From Phocaeicola faecalis (GTDB lineage: Bacteria; Bacteroidota; Bacteroidia; Bacteroidales; Bacteroidaceae), in the NCBI RefSeq assembly GCF_021730445.1, contig NZ_JADNRM010000005.1, positions 62,001 through 126,000 on the forward strand: 64,000 nt of DNA, written 5' to 3'. This document shows, in pieces, positions 25,257-34,490 of the stretch. The notes under the pieces were generated by a model, which saw only the letters and a list, made by a program, of their open reading frames with translations, made no database searches and had not been told where the DNA came from. The translations under genes and the position numbers were made by a program. Position 1 is the first letter of the stretch. Each line of letters opens with the position of its first letter.

Positions 25257-28233
25257 TTTATCTAATGTCAATAAGGGAGACATTCTTCAAATCTCTTTCG
25301 TGGGTTACATTACTCAGGAAGTAAAATGGAACGGTACTCCTTTGAACATCATCTTGAAAGATGATACTCAGACTTTGGAGGAAGTAGTGGTGGTAGGCTA
25401 TGGTACACAGAAAAAGGTAAACCTGACCGGTGCAGTAGCAATGGCAGAAAGCGATGTTTTGGAAGACCGTCCTATCGCTAACTTGGCTCAAGGTTTGCAA
25501 GGTGCCATTCCTAACTTGAACATTTCGTTTGCCAATGGTAATCCTAACTCAAGCACAAGTATCAATGTCCGTGGTCTTACATCATTGAATGGCGGTTCTG
25601 CATTAATCTTGGTAGATGGTGTGGAAACCAACGATATTTCTTTGCTTAACCCGCAGGATATTGAAAGTATCTCAGTGTTGAAAGATGCTTCTTCTGCAGC
25701 CGTATATGGTGCACGTGCAGCATTCGGCGTTGTATTGATTACAACTAAAAAAGGTAAGAAAGGAGAAAAAGTAACTTTCAACTATAACAATAATTTCTCA
25801 TGGTCAGCTCCTTCACGCATGGCTAAAGGATTACCGGCAGACCAATGGTTACGCGCCATGAATGTGGAATCCAACAATACCAGCGGTACTCAATATTGGA
25901 GTGATGAATTGATTGAAGCTGTAGAAGCACGCATGAAAGACCCCAGTCTTCCTACTGCTTGGGAAAACACACAAGGAAACAAATTCACCGCCAACGGAGA
26001 ATGGGCTTATGCCGGTAATACTGACTGGCTGGATGTACTGTTTAATGATGCAGCCTTCATGCAACAGCACAATGCCAGCGTTCGTGGTGGTTCTGAAAAG
26101 ACCTCTTACTACGGTTCGGTAGGTTACAAAGGACAAGATGGTTTGCTGGCTTATGGAACAGACCATTTCAAACGTATTAATATGTCATTCAATTTCAACA
26201 CTCAATTAACTAATTGGTTGGAAATCGGATTGAACGTAAAATACAATCGTAGCGAAGCTAACGAACCTAACTCTAATTTCTATACTTCAGAAGACCCTTA
26301 TTATGAAGTATATCGCGCCATGCCGTTTGTTCCCGTTTATTTACCGGATGGAGACTTTGCAGGTGTAGCAGGTTCTAACTTCAACTTCAACATTGCGGGT
26401 ATGTTGGCACAGGCCGGACGTACAAAGAATGTTTATGATGATATCTGGTATACAGGTTCTTTCAAATTAACTCCGTTCAAAGGACTCACTGTAAGAGGTG
26501 ACTATACCGGAAACCGTTACTTCAGAACCACTCGTTCACACGAAAAGACTATCTATCAGAAGCAACCCGATGGCACTTCAATGTCAAAAGGTGACCCGAA
26601 CGGTGTTTCACTGAGGAAGTATGACGATACTTATGAAGCATTGAACTTATGGGCAGAATATAAGAAATCTTTCGGCGACCACTCTCTTACCGCAATGGTA
26701 GGTTATAACCAGGAATCTAAAGAAACCAGTAATATGTATGGCAAGACAACAGGCTTGTTTGTAAATGATATCCCTGTTATCGACTTAGCCGGAACCAAGC
26801 AAAATCTGGAAGAAGAAGCAACTATCTGGGCTGTACAAGGTGCTTTCTTCCGTTTGAACTATGATTATAAAGGTAAATACTTATTGGAAGTGAACGGTCG
26901 TTATGACGGTTCTTCAAAATACGGTGAAAATGACCGTTGGGGATTCTTCCCATCAGCTTCTATCGGTTGGAGATTATCTGAAGAAAAATTCTTTGACTCT
27001 GCACGCAATATATTCGAAAACGTTAAACTCCGTGCATCTGTTGGTTCATTAGGTAACCAGGTTACTACAGGTAACTTCGACTACTTAAGTTCTATGGGCT
27101 TTGCTCAGCTTAACTACTTATTGAACGGTAAATTGGCAACCGGTATCACTCCTGCTTCATTGGCTTATAACAATGTAAGTTGGGAAAAGGTAACTACCGC
27201 CAACTTCGGTCTTGACTTGGGTCTGTTGAACAACCGCTTGACTGCTTCATTCGACTACTTTATCCGTTATACCAATGATATGGTCGTATCAAAGACTTAT
27301 CCTGCAACAATGGGGTCTACCGGCGGTAAGGAAAATCTAGCCAACATGAGAACAAACGGTTGGGAACTTTCTTTGAGCTGGAAAGACCAAATCGCCAACG
27401 TAGGCGGCAGCCCATTGGATTACAACATCGGTATCGGCCTTTCGGACAGCTATTCAAAAATTACCAAATATGACAACCCGACCGGTTATCTGGGAGACTA
27501 CTACGAAGGAATGGAACTGGGTGAAATATGGGGTTATGTCACTGACGGCTTCATTCAGGACAAAGCAGAAGCAGAACAACAGGCTGTTCGCCAAAAAGTA
27601 ATTGCAACCACTTGGTTGCCGGGTGATATCCGTTACGCTGACTTAGACGGAAACGGTGCTGTTGACTACGGAAAGAATACATTAAGCGACCACGGTGACA
27701 AGAAGATTATCGGTAACAATACTCCGCGCTATCGTTTCAACATCAATCTGGGTGCATCATGGAAAGGTTTTGATATCCGCGCTTTGTTTGAAGGTACAAT
27801 GAAACGCGACTTGTGGCTCGGTACAGGCAGTACCGGTATTTTCTGGGGATACTACGGACAATGGTGGAGTACATTGAATGAAACTCATCTAGACTATTGG
27901 ACACCCGAAAATCCGAATGCCTACTATCCAACTCCGACCAACACAACTCGCAGCCGTCAAACTCAGACTAAATATTTGCAAGATGCTTCTTACATCCGTC
28001 TGAAAGATGTAACTATCGGTTATAACCTGCCACAAGCTTGGATTTCCAAATTCGGCATCGCTCAGTTGAGAGTTTTTGCAAGCGGACAAAACTTATGGGA
28101 AGCTACAGGTTTGTATAAATACCTAGACCCGGATGCAACAGGTAACAGAAAGAAAGATGGTGAAATGGAAGATCGTATGACCAAATACCCATTCTGCCGT
28201 ACTTATTCATTTGGTATCAACGTAACATTCTAA
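25027..28233 (+). CDS. SusC-like TonB-dependent transporter (plus)
   Basis: A 1068-residue outer-membrane transporter paired with the SusD gene 14 bp downstream. The frame opens at a TTG (24994), but ATG 25027 is chosen because it matches the start of the minus-strand paralogue exactly. Domain order is signal peptide, carboxypeptidase-regulatory-like domain (about 42-115), TonB-box region (LEEVVVVGYGTQKK), plug (GSALILVDGVETNDISLLNP, LKDASSAAVYGARAAFGVVLITTKKG) and barrel ending in TYSFGINVTF. From residue 78 on it differs from the other SusC throughout, so the two transporters probably take different glycans. Confidence 0.96.
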   Translation: MLKRLKSVSMMLFLMGASTGAAYAVSNPGVTDVKITQQNGACTGIVKDGTGETVIGASVVVKGTTNGTITGIDGDFSLSNVNKGDILQISFVGYITQEVKWNGTPLNIILKDDTQTLEEVVVVGYGTQKKVNLTGAVAMAESDVLEDRPIANLAQGLQGAIPNLNISFANGNPNSSTSINVRGLTSLNGGSALILVDGVETNDISLLNPQDIESISVLKDASSAAVYGARAAFGVVLITTKKGKKGEKVTFNYNNNFSWSAPSRMAKGLPADQWLRAMNVESNNTSGTQYWSDELIEAVEARMKDPSLPTAWENTQGNKFTANGEWAYAGNTDWLDVLFNDAAFMQQHNASVRGGSEKTSYYGSVGYKGQDGLLAYGTDHFKRINMSFNFNTQLTNWLEIGLNVKYNRSEANEPNSNFYTSEDPYYEVYRAMPFVPVYLPDGDFAGVAGSNFNFNIAGMLAQAGRTKNVYDDIWYTGSFKLTPFKGLTVRGDYTGNRYFRTTRSHEKTIYQKQPDGTSMSKGDPNGVSLRKYDDTYEALNLWAEYKKSFGDHSLTAMVGYNQESKETSNMYGKTTGLFVNDIPVIDLAGTKQNLEEEATIWAVQGAFFRLNYDYKGKYLLEVNGRYDGSSKYGENDRWGFFPSASIGWRLSEEKFFDSARNIFENVKLRASVGSLGNQVTTGNFDYLSSMGFAQLNYLLNGKLATGITPASLAYNNVSWEKVTTANFGLDLGLLNNRLTASFDYFIRYTNDMVVSKTYPATMGSTGGKENLANMRTNGWELSLSWKDQIANVGGSPLDYNIGIGLSDSYSKITKYDNPTGYLGDYYEGMELGEIWGYVTDGFIQDKAEAEQQAVRQKVIATTWLPGDIRYADLDGNGAVDYGKNTLSDHGDKKIIGNNTPRYRFNINLGASWKGFDIRALFEGTMKRDLWLGTGSTGIFWGYYGQWWSTLNETHLDYWTPENPNAYYPTPTNTTRSRQTQTKYLQDASYIRLKDVTIGYNLPQAWISKFGIAQLRVFASGQNLWEATGLYKYLDPDATGNRKKDGEMEDRMTKYPFCRTYSFGINVTF

Positions 28234-28247
28234 ATTCAGGAACGATT

Positions 28248-30008
28248 ATGAAAAAAAATATATTATATATAGGTTTAGTAGCTTTAGCATTGCAAAGCTG
28301 CGATTATTTGGATCGCGAACCGCTGGATTCCATCTCTAAAGACAAATTCTTTTCAACAGCCGGTGCTGATGGATTACAGCAATATTGTAACAATCTCTAT
28401 CCTAAATTGATTAAAGGGCATGGAGACCCACAATCTTACAACTTCGGTATGATGGAAGAAGATTTCAAATCGGACAACATTTACCCATGGGAATACAATA
28501 CTACCAGCTTCGGTCTGCACGTAGCTCCTACCGGTGCTAAAGATACAGAATGGAACTGGGAATATATCCGTGCTTGTAATGACTTCTTAGCCAATTACGA
28601 ACAGTCACAGGCTTCAGAAGCAGAAAAACATCGTTTTGCAGGAGAAATCTTATTCCTCAAAACCCTTGACTATTTCAACAAAGTGAAAACTTATGGCGAT
28701 GTGCCTTGGTATGACAAAGTCGTAAATCCGGGAGACGAAGACTTATATAAAGCACGTGATTCCCGCACTATGGTAGCAGACAATATGCTGAAAGAAATCG
28801 ATCAAGCTATTGAGTGGTTGCCCATGAAATCGAAAGTGGATGTTACTCGCATTTCAAAAGATGCAGCATTGGCTTTGAAAGCACGTTTCTGCTTGTTTGA
28901 AGGTACATGGCGTCGTTATCACAAGATGGAAGGAGATACAAAATTTTTGCAGGAAGCATACAATGCAGCCGGAGAATTAATGAAATCGGAATATGGCTAC
29001 TCATTATTCCAGGGCAGTTCTCCTTCACAGGCTTATCATGAATTATTCATTCAGTCTGATTACGCAAACAATCCTGAAATCATCTTGTCTAAGGCCTATG
29101 ACCCCAGCTTGGGTAAAGGTAATAACCTGAGCCGTCAGATTGGTGTAGGCGAAACCCCTCTGGGTGTCAGCAAAGACTGTATTGATGACTATCTGTGCGC
29201 AGAAACAGGATTGCCTATCACTCTTTGCAATTGCCCCGGACATAGCACACACACCGGATTATTGGCAGAGTTGAACAACCGCGACCCGCGTTTGCTACAG
29301 ACAGTATGCTCGCCCGAAGCCGGTGAACACACCTATTATCTGAACGGACATCCTGCCAATATTGCCAACATTGTAAATACCGGTGCAGGCGGTTCATCTT
29401 CTACCGGTTATAGCATTGCCAAATTCTATAATGTAGCCGAACATTTGGCTGCTCACCATCAGGGAACATTGGATGCTCCGGTATTCCGTTTCGGTGAAAT
29501 TCTGTTAATTCGTGCAGAAGCTGCTGCAGAACTGGGCACCATTTCTCAGACTGATTTGGATGCAACAGTCAATAAGCTGCGTGAACGCGTAGGATTCAAC
29601 CACAAATTGACTATGACTCCGACCGTTGATCCCAAACTGGAAACTGAATATCCGAATGTAAGTGCCAATAACGCAACACTGATTCGTGAAATCCGTCGCG
29701 AACGCCGTGTAGAATTATTCGGTGAAGGTTACCGCTTTGACGACTTGCGCCGTTGGGCATGCGGTAAACGCTTGGATGCTTCTGTTGCACCCCGCATGGG
29801 TATGATTCCTGATGCAACTCTTTATTCTGCTGAAAATATTGCCACTATGCAGAATGTATTGGGTACAAACAGCCAAGGTGAACTTGACATTTACAGTAAG
29901 CGCGTAGACACACAGGCAAGATTTGAAGATCCGAAGAACTACCTGTTTGCTATTCCGACGAATGAAATCTCTATCAACCCGAATCTGACACAGAACCCAG
30001 GATGGTAA
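28248..30008 (+). CDS. SusD-like glycan-binding lipoprotein
   Basis: A 586-residue SusD/RagB lipoprotein. The lipobox is ALQSC at about residue 18, followed by DYLDREPLDSISKDKFF. The conserved C-terminal SusD motif is IREIRRERRVELFGEGYRFDDLRRWA. It is the surface partner of the SusC encoded 14 bp upstream. Sequence similarity to the other SusD of the locus is limited to family motifs, which again suggests a different ligand. A strong intrinsic terminator follows. Confidence 0.96.
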   Translation: MKKNILYIGLVALALQSCDYLDREPLDSISKDKFFSTAGADGLQQYCNNLYPKLIKGHGDPQSYNFGMMEEDFKSDNIYPWEYNTTSFGLHVAPTGAKDTEWNWEYIRACNDFLANYEQSQASEAEKHRFAGEILFLKTLDYFNKVKTYGDVPWYDKVVNPGDEDLYKARDSRTMVADNMLKEIDQAIEWLPMKSKVDVTRISKDAALALKARFCLFEGTWRRYHKMEGDTKFLQEAYNAAGELMKSEYGYSLFQGSSPSQAYHELFIQSDYANNPEIILSKAYDPSLGKGNNLSRQIGVGETPLGVSKDCIDDYLCAETGLPITLCNCPGHSTHTGLLAELNNRDPRLLQTVCSPEAGEHTYYLNGHPANIANIVNTGAGGSSSTGYSIAKFYNVAEHLAAHHQGTLDAPVFRFGEILLIRAEAAAELGTISQTDLDATVNKLRERVGFNHKLTMTPTVDPKLETEYPNVSANNATLIREIRRERRVELFGEGYRFDDLRRWACGKRLDASVAPRMGMIPDATLYSAENIATMQNVLGTNSQGELDIYSKRVDTQARFEDPKNYLFAIPTNEISINPNLTQNPGW

Positions 30009-30032
30009 TTGATACATTATAATCTATTAGGA

Positions 30033-30080
30033 AATGCCCGGGAAGCGAATAATGCTTTCCGGGCATTCTTTTTTTGTTTT
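30033..30080 (+). terminator. Rho-independent terminator after susCD (plus)
   Basis: A 14-bp stem (30033-30046 with 30054-30067, arm AATGCCCGG then GAAGC with one G-T pair), 7-nt loop and a run of seven T from 30069. Confidence 0.9.
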
Positions 30081-30202
30081 CCACCCAATTATTAAATTTC
30101 TATCCTCTTTTCTTGCTCGCCAAATAAGAAAACCTTACCTTTATCAACCCTTAAACGGAAATTAAACGCAAACAAAACAATAAACACTAACTCATAACAG
30201 TT

Positions 30203-31594
30203 ATGTATAACCTCAAAAAACTAATAGTATGCATGGCTGGAGCAGCGTTCGCCCTGAACCTCCACGCCCAACAAGTACAAGGCTTTGTCCACAAGCAGTC
30301 AGAAGCAACCGATTATGTATGGCCTACCGACCAACAAGTGTTGGCCAAACTGGACAAATGGCAAGACCAGAAGTTCGGAGTCCTGTTCCATTGGGGTCTT
30401 TACTCCGTTCCGGGCATTGTAGAATCATGGTCGATATGCTCGGAAGACGTCGACTGGATTTCACGCAAGAAGCCTTTACCCTACAATGAATACAAAGAAT
30501 GGTACTGGGGCTTGAAAGATTCGCTCAATCCGGTCAACTTCAATCCCGAACAATGGGCGGATGTAATGCAGGATGCAGGTATCAAGTATATGATATTCAC
30601 CACCAAGCATCACGACGGCTTTTGTACTTTCGACTCCAAATACACAGATTTCTCTATTGCACACGGAGCCTTCAAGGATAATCCGCGCAAGAACGTGGCT
30701 TACCATGTATTCGATGCTTTCCGTAAGAAGGGCTTCATGATGGGATGCTATTTTTCTAAACCCGACTGGCATTGCGAATGGTTTTGGAATCCTTATTTCG
30801 CTACCCCCAACCGTAACATCAATTACAAGAAAGACCGCCATCCTGACTGGTGGAAGAATTATCAGACCTTTACCCGCAATCAGCTGAACGAACTGATGTC
30901 TGACTACGGAAGTTTCGATATCCTTTGGCTGGACGGCGGCTGGGTGAAAGGCGACGACATCGGCCTGGACGATATTCTGGCACAGGCACGCCGGAAGCAT
31001 CCGGGATTGATTTCGGTAGACCGCAGCATCAGGGGAAAGAACGAAAACTACCAGACGCCCGAACGCGGTATCCCCGAAACACAGCTCGACTATCCGTGGG
31101 AAAGTTGCATCACACTGAGCAATGATTGGGGATGGGTGCCAAATGCTCCGTTCAAATCGCCGCAGAAGGTAATCAACATATTGAGTGAAATCACTGCCAA
31201 AGGCGGCTGCCTGCTATTGGGTGTAGGGCCTACCCCTGACGGTATCATCGAAGAGGAAGTGACCAAGCGTCTGCATGAGGTGGGAGAATGGCTGCGGGCA
31301 AATGGCAAGGCTATCTACAACACCCGAATCACTCCCATTTATCAGGACGGACACACATGGTTCACTGCCGACAAAGACGGACAGACACTCTATGCCATCT
31401 ATGCATTGCCCGAGGGAGAAACACTGCCGGAAACGATAGAATGGACAGGAAATCTTCCAAAAGGCAAGATGAAAATGCTAAAAGGAAACAGGAGCGTGAA
31501 ATATACTTGCAAGGACGGCAAAGTGAAGGTGTCACTCCCCAAAGGTATCAAGAATGAACCTATTGCATTGCAATTTAAAGTAAAGACTAAATAA
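30203..31594 (+). CDS. GH29 alpha-L-fucosidase
   Basis: A 463-residue exported fucosidase. The signal peptide ends near residue 22 (LNLHAQ). The catalytic barrel begins with FGVLFHWGLYSVPGI, and TTKHHDGFCTFDSKYTDF is the GH29 substrate-binding region. The nucleophile is the Asp of DILWLDGGW (D244). A C-terminal beta domain (about 375-463) follows. The gene has its own 195-bp upstream region after the susCD terminator, with only a near-consensus -7 box (TACCTTTA, about 30136). In this locus it would remove fucose from N-glycans, such as core or antennary fucose; linkage preference cannot be read from sequence. Confidence 0.95.
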   Translation: MYNLKKLIVCMAGAAFALNLHAQQVQGFVHKQSEATDYVWPTDQQVLAKLDKWQDQKFGVLFHWGLYSVPGIVESWSICSEDVDWISRKKPLPYNEYKEWYWGLKDSLNPVNFNPEQWADVMQDAGIKYMIFTTKHHDGFCTFDSKYTDFSIAHGAFKDNPRKNVAYHVFDAFRKKGFMMGCYFSKPDWHCEWFWNPYFATPNRNINYKKDRHPDWWKNYQTFTRNQLNELMSDYGSFDILWLDGGWVKGDDIGLDDILAQARRKHPGLISVDRSIRGKNENYQTPERGIPETQLDYPWESCITLSNDWGWVPNAPFKSPQKVINILSEITAKGGCLLLGVGPTPDGIIEEEVTKRLHEVGEWLRANGKAIYNTRITPIYQDGHTWFTADKDGQTLYAIYALPEGETLPETIEWTGNLPKGKMKMLKGNRSVKYTCKDGKVKVSLPKGIKNEPIALQFKVKTK

Positions 31595-31633
31595 GAACTA
31601 TAGAGGGTGTTTCAATTTATCAGCAATGAGAAA

Positions 31634-31679
31634 AGCCATATCATCACTCGAGAATCGAGTTGGATATGGCTCTCTTTTA
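31634..31679 (+). terminator. Terminator after the GH29 gene
   Basis: A nested hairpin: outer stem AGCCATATC/GATATGGCT (31634-31642 with 31663-31671), inner stem ACTCG/CGAGT, then CTCTTTTAT. It is preceded by AGAGGGTGTTTC, similar to the phrase before the hairpin at 18937. Confidence 0.75.
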
Positions 31680-31758
31680 TATTTGTCAGTTATAAAAAGC
31701 AGCTTTTAGAGTGGACATCTTAGTTTTGGCATACCTTCTAAAGCAAAAAAACTTTTGG

Positions 31759-32226
31759 TTATTCTTCCATCACAAAGCTTTTCAGGATAGCCTCAGCCTC
31801 CGCTTTATGCCCGGCCGAATAAATGATAGAAATATAAAATGCACTTCCCGCCGCCTTGGTCATCAGGCAGGCATAGCAACAATGGTCATTCTCACATTTG
31901 CCATCCATTGAAACGCCATAGAATTGCTCCAAGTCAAAGGCTTTGACAGCAGTCTGATTCTCCACGCCATCATCATTGGCATAATCCCGAAGCACCCCTT
32001 TCAGGTCGTCCTTCGTGATGCCGTCAGAGTCCAAAGCCTGGACAGTGATATAAAACTTACTATCATTCAACAGGAAAGTTTCCTCCGTATCCTCCTCCAC
32101 GGCAATATCCTTCGGCACCTTGAAAGTCAGTCCGTAGGCAGTCCATGTTATGGGAGACAATGCCTGTGCGCCTGCCGACAGGCAGGCAGTCAGACACAAA
32201 AATGCAAAAAACAAAATTCTTTTCAT
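31759..32226 (-). CDS. Exported protein of unknown function
   Basis: A 155-residue protein I do not recognise. It has a signal peptide (MKRILFFAFLCLTACLSAGAQ, cleavage about residue 21) and a small mixed alpha/beta mature part of about 135 residues. There is one Cys-rich spot, KCENDHCCYACLM (about 109-121), with four cysteines that could bind metal or form disulfides. It lies 45 bp downstream of the acyl-CoA synthetase gene on the same strand and may be read from the same transcript, but nothing links their functions. Confidence 0.7.
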   Translation of the reverse strand: MKRILFFAFLCLTACLSAGAQALSPITWTAYGLTFKVPKDIAVEEDTEETFLLNDSKFYITVQALDSDGITKDDLKGVLRDYANDDGVENQTAVKAFDLEQFYGVSMDGKCENDHCCYACLMTKAAGSAFYISIIYSAGHKAEAEAILKSFVMEE

Positions 32227-32271
32227 CTTTTACTTCGTTACGAATAAAACTCCGCCCGACGCACAAGTCGG

Positions 32272-33924
32272 TTATTTATCTTTATCACGTATCTCCACGC
32301 GACGAATCTTACCACTGATAGTCTTCGGAAGCTCTTCTACAAACTCTATCACACGCGGATACTTATAAGGGGCAGTCACACGCTTCACATGGTCTTGCAA
32401 TTCCTTAATCAGTTCGGGGCTTTCCTGTCCTTTGTAGTTCTTGGAAAGAACGATGGTCGCCTTTACCACTTGTCCGCGCACCTCGTCGGGAACACCCGTA
32501 ATGGCACATTCCACCACTGCAGGGTGAGTCATCAGTGCACTTTCCACTTCAAACGGGCCTATACGGTAACCGGAACTCTTGATAACATCATCCGCACGTC
32601 CCACAAACCAGAAATATCCGTCTTCGTCACGCCAAGCCACATCACCGGTATAATAAATGCCGTCGTGCCAAGCATCTTCTGTCAGCTCGGCCGCCCGATA
32701 ATACTCTTTGAACAACCCCAGCGGCTTGCCTTTTGACGTATGGATGACAATCTGTCCCTGTTCACCGTCTTCTGCCGAACGACCGTCAGGAGTCAGCAAG
32801 TCAATGTCATACTGCGGGTTGGGCACGCCCATGCTGCCCGGTTTTGGGTCCATCCAAGGGAAGGTGCCCAATGTCAACGTCGTTTCCGTCTGTCCGAAGC
32901 CTTCCATCAGCCGGATACCGGTTATCTTCTTAAACGTCTCATATACAGAATAGTTCAACGCTTCTCCGGCAGTGGTGCAATATTCCAAAGAAGACAGGTC
33001 ATACTTACTGATATCTTCCTTTATCAAGAAACGATAGATGGTGGGAGGAGCACACAGTGAAGTGATATGATAGTCCTGAATCTTTCCGAGGATATCGGCA
33101 GGAGTAAACTTCTCATGGTCGTAAACAAAGATATTTGCACCCACAATCATCTGTCCGTAGAGTTTTCCCCACACGGCCTTTCCCCAGCCGGTATCAGCAA
33201 TCGTCAGATGCAGGCTGTCGCGGTGCAGGTTATGCCAGAAACCGGCAGTTACGATATGTCCCAACGGATAAGTAAAGTCATGCGCCACCATCTTCGGCTC
33301 GCCGGTAGTTCCCGATGTAAAATACATCAGTGAAGTATCCTCATTGGCATTCGGATGTTCGGGTCTTACGAACGGAGCCGCGTTTTCTATCCCCTGATGA
33401 AAATCTTCGAAACCTTCGGGAATTTCGGGACCGACGCTGACCAGCTTCTTTACAGAAGGAGAATCAGGCATCGCTTCTATGATATGTTTGGTGATTACAT
33501 CCTCGCCTGCCGCAACAATCATCTTAATATCGGCAGCGTTACAACGATACACAATATCTTTCTTGGTCAACAAGTGAGTGGCAGGAATCACCACCGCACC
33601 CAATTTGTGCAGGGCGATAATGGAATACCAGAACTCATAACGGCGTTTCAGTATCAACATCACCATATCACCGCGACCGATGCCCAGACTTTGGAAATAA
33701 GATGCCGTCATATCGGTATATTTTTTCAGGTCGGCATAGGTGTATTGTCGGGATTCACCTTTATCGTTGGTCCACAACAAGGCTTTCTTGTCGGGTTCCT
33801 CAGCAGCCCAAGCATCAACAATATCATAACCGAAATTAAAATTTTCGGGAACCTTGATTTTCAGGTTCTTTATAAAATCCTCTTGTGAGGTAAAAGCGGT
33901 TTGTTCTAAGAATCTTTCTACCAT
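32272..33924 (-). CDS. AMP-forming acyl-CoA synthetase
   Basis: A 550-residue member of the ANL adenylating family, closest in feel to medium-chain acyl-CoA or acetyl-CoA synthetases. Motifs are the phosphate-binding loop YFTSGTTGEPKMV (about 210-222), EGFGQTETT, YTGDVAWRDEDGYFWFVGRADD and the C-terminal catalytic Lys in KTISGKIRR. It would activate a carboxylic acid to its CoA ester through an acyl-adenylate; the chain length is not evident. It follows the XRE-cupin regulator by 11 bp and is cotranscribed with it. Bacteroidetes genomes often keep these two genes together, so the regulator probably controls the enzyme. Confidence 0.92.
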   Translation of the reverse strand: MVERFLEQTAFTSQEDFIKNLKIKVPENFNFGYDIVDAWAAEEPDKKALLWTNDKGESRQYTYADLKKYTDMTASYFQSLGIGRGDMVMLILKRRYEFWYSIIALHKLGAVVIPATHLLTKKDIVYRCNAADIKMIVAAGEDVITKHIIEAMPDSPSVKKLVSVGPEIPEGFEDFHQGIENAAPFVRPEHPNANEDTSLMYFTSGTTGEPKMVAHDFTYPLGHIVTAGFWHNLHRDSLHLTIADTGWGKAVWGKLYGQMIVGANIFVYDHEKFTPADILGKIQDYHITSLCAPPTIYRFLIKEDISKYDLSSLEYCTTAGEALNYSVYETFKKITGIRLMEGFGQTETTLTLGTFPWMDPKPGSMGVPNPQYDIDLLTPDGRSAEDGEQGQIVIHTSKGKPLGLFKEYYRAAELTEDAWHDGIYYTGDVAWRDEDGYFWFVGRADDVIKSSGYRIGPFEVESALMTHPAVVECAITGVPDEVRGQVVKATIVLSKNYKGQESPELIKELQDHVKRVTAPYKYPRVIEFVEELPKTISGKIRRVEIRDKDK

Positions 33925-33935
33925 ACTCTTACAAT

Positions 33936-34490
33936 TTACATAATTACTGCCAGGAACTTCACAGTCTTGCCATCCAGTGCCATCATGCCGTGAGGCTGAG
34001 CAGAATCAAAGTAAAGGCTGTCACCCGGGTTCAAAATAAGTTCTTTTCCGTTAATGTTAAGCAACATACGTCCTTCTATCACCAGGTTGAACTCTTGTCC
34101 TTCGTGTGAATTGAAATAAATAGGCGTATCTTCGGGCTTCGGTTCTACGGTAACGATGAACGGATCTACTTTGCGTCCGCGGAATCCCGATGCCAATGAT
34201 TCATATTTATATGCTTTGGTACGCTCCACTGACACCCCTGTGCCCCAACGGGTCAAGAAGTAAGCACTCATTTTAGGTTCTTCACCAAACATCAGCACAT
34301 CCAGTGCGATGTCATATTTGCGGGCAATCTTCTGCAAAGCACTGACTGATATATCTTTCTCACCGCTTTCCATACCCAAGTATTCTTCCACCGTGAGCTG
34401 GCAACTTTCGGCCACCTCTTGGGGAGTCAGTTCCAAAACGTCTCTCAATCCCTGAAGACGTTCGGCTATTTGCTTTATTTGGTCACTCAT
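33936..34490 (-). CDS. XRE-family regulator with C-terminal cupin
   Basis: A 184-residue transcription factor. An N-terminal helix-turn-helix of the XRE type (about 8-65, LTPQEVAESCQLTVEEYLGMESGEKDI is split by the two helices) is followed by a cupin_2 domain (about 105-184) with SHEGQEFNLVIEGRM and LNPGDSLYFDSAQPHGM, which may bind a small ligand. It opens the operon with the acyl-CoA synthetase and likely regulates it; no operator was identified. Confidence 0.9.
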   Translation of the reverse strand: MSDQIKQIAERLQGLRDVLELTPQEVAESCQLTVEEYLGMESGEKDISVSALQKIARKYDIALDVLMFGEEPKMSAYFLTRWGTGVSVERTKAYKYESLASGFRGRKVDPFIVTVEPKPEDTPIYFNSHEGQEFNLVIEGRMLLNINGKELILNPGDSLYFDSAQPHGMMALDGKTVKFLAVIM

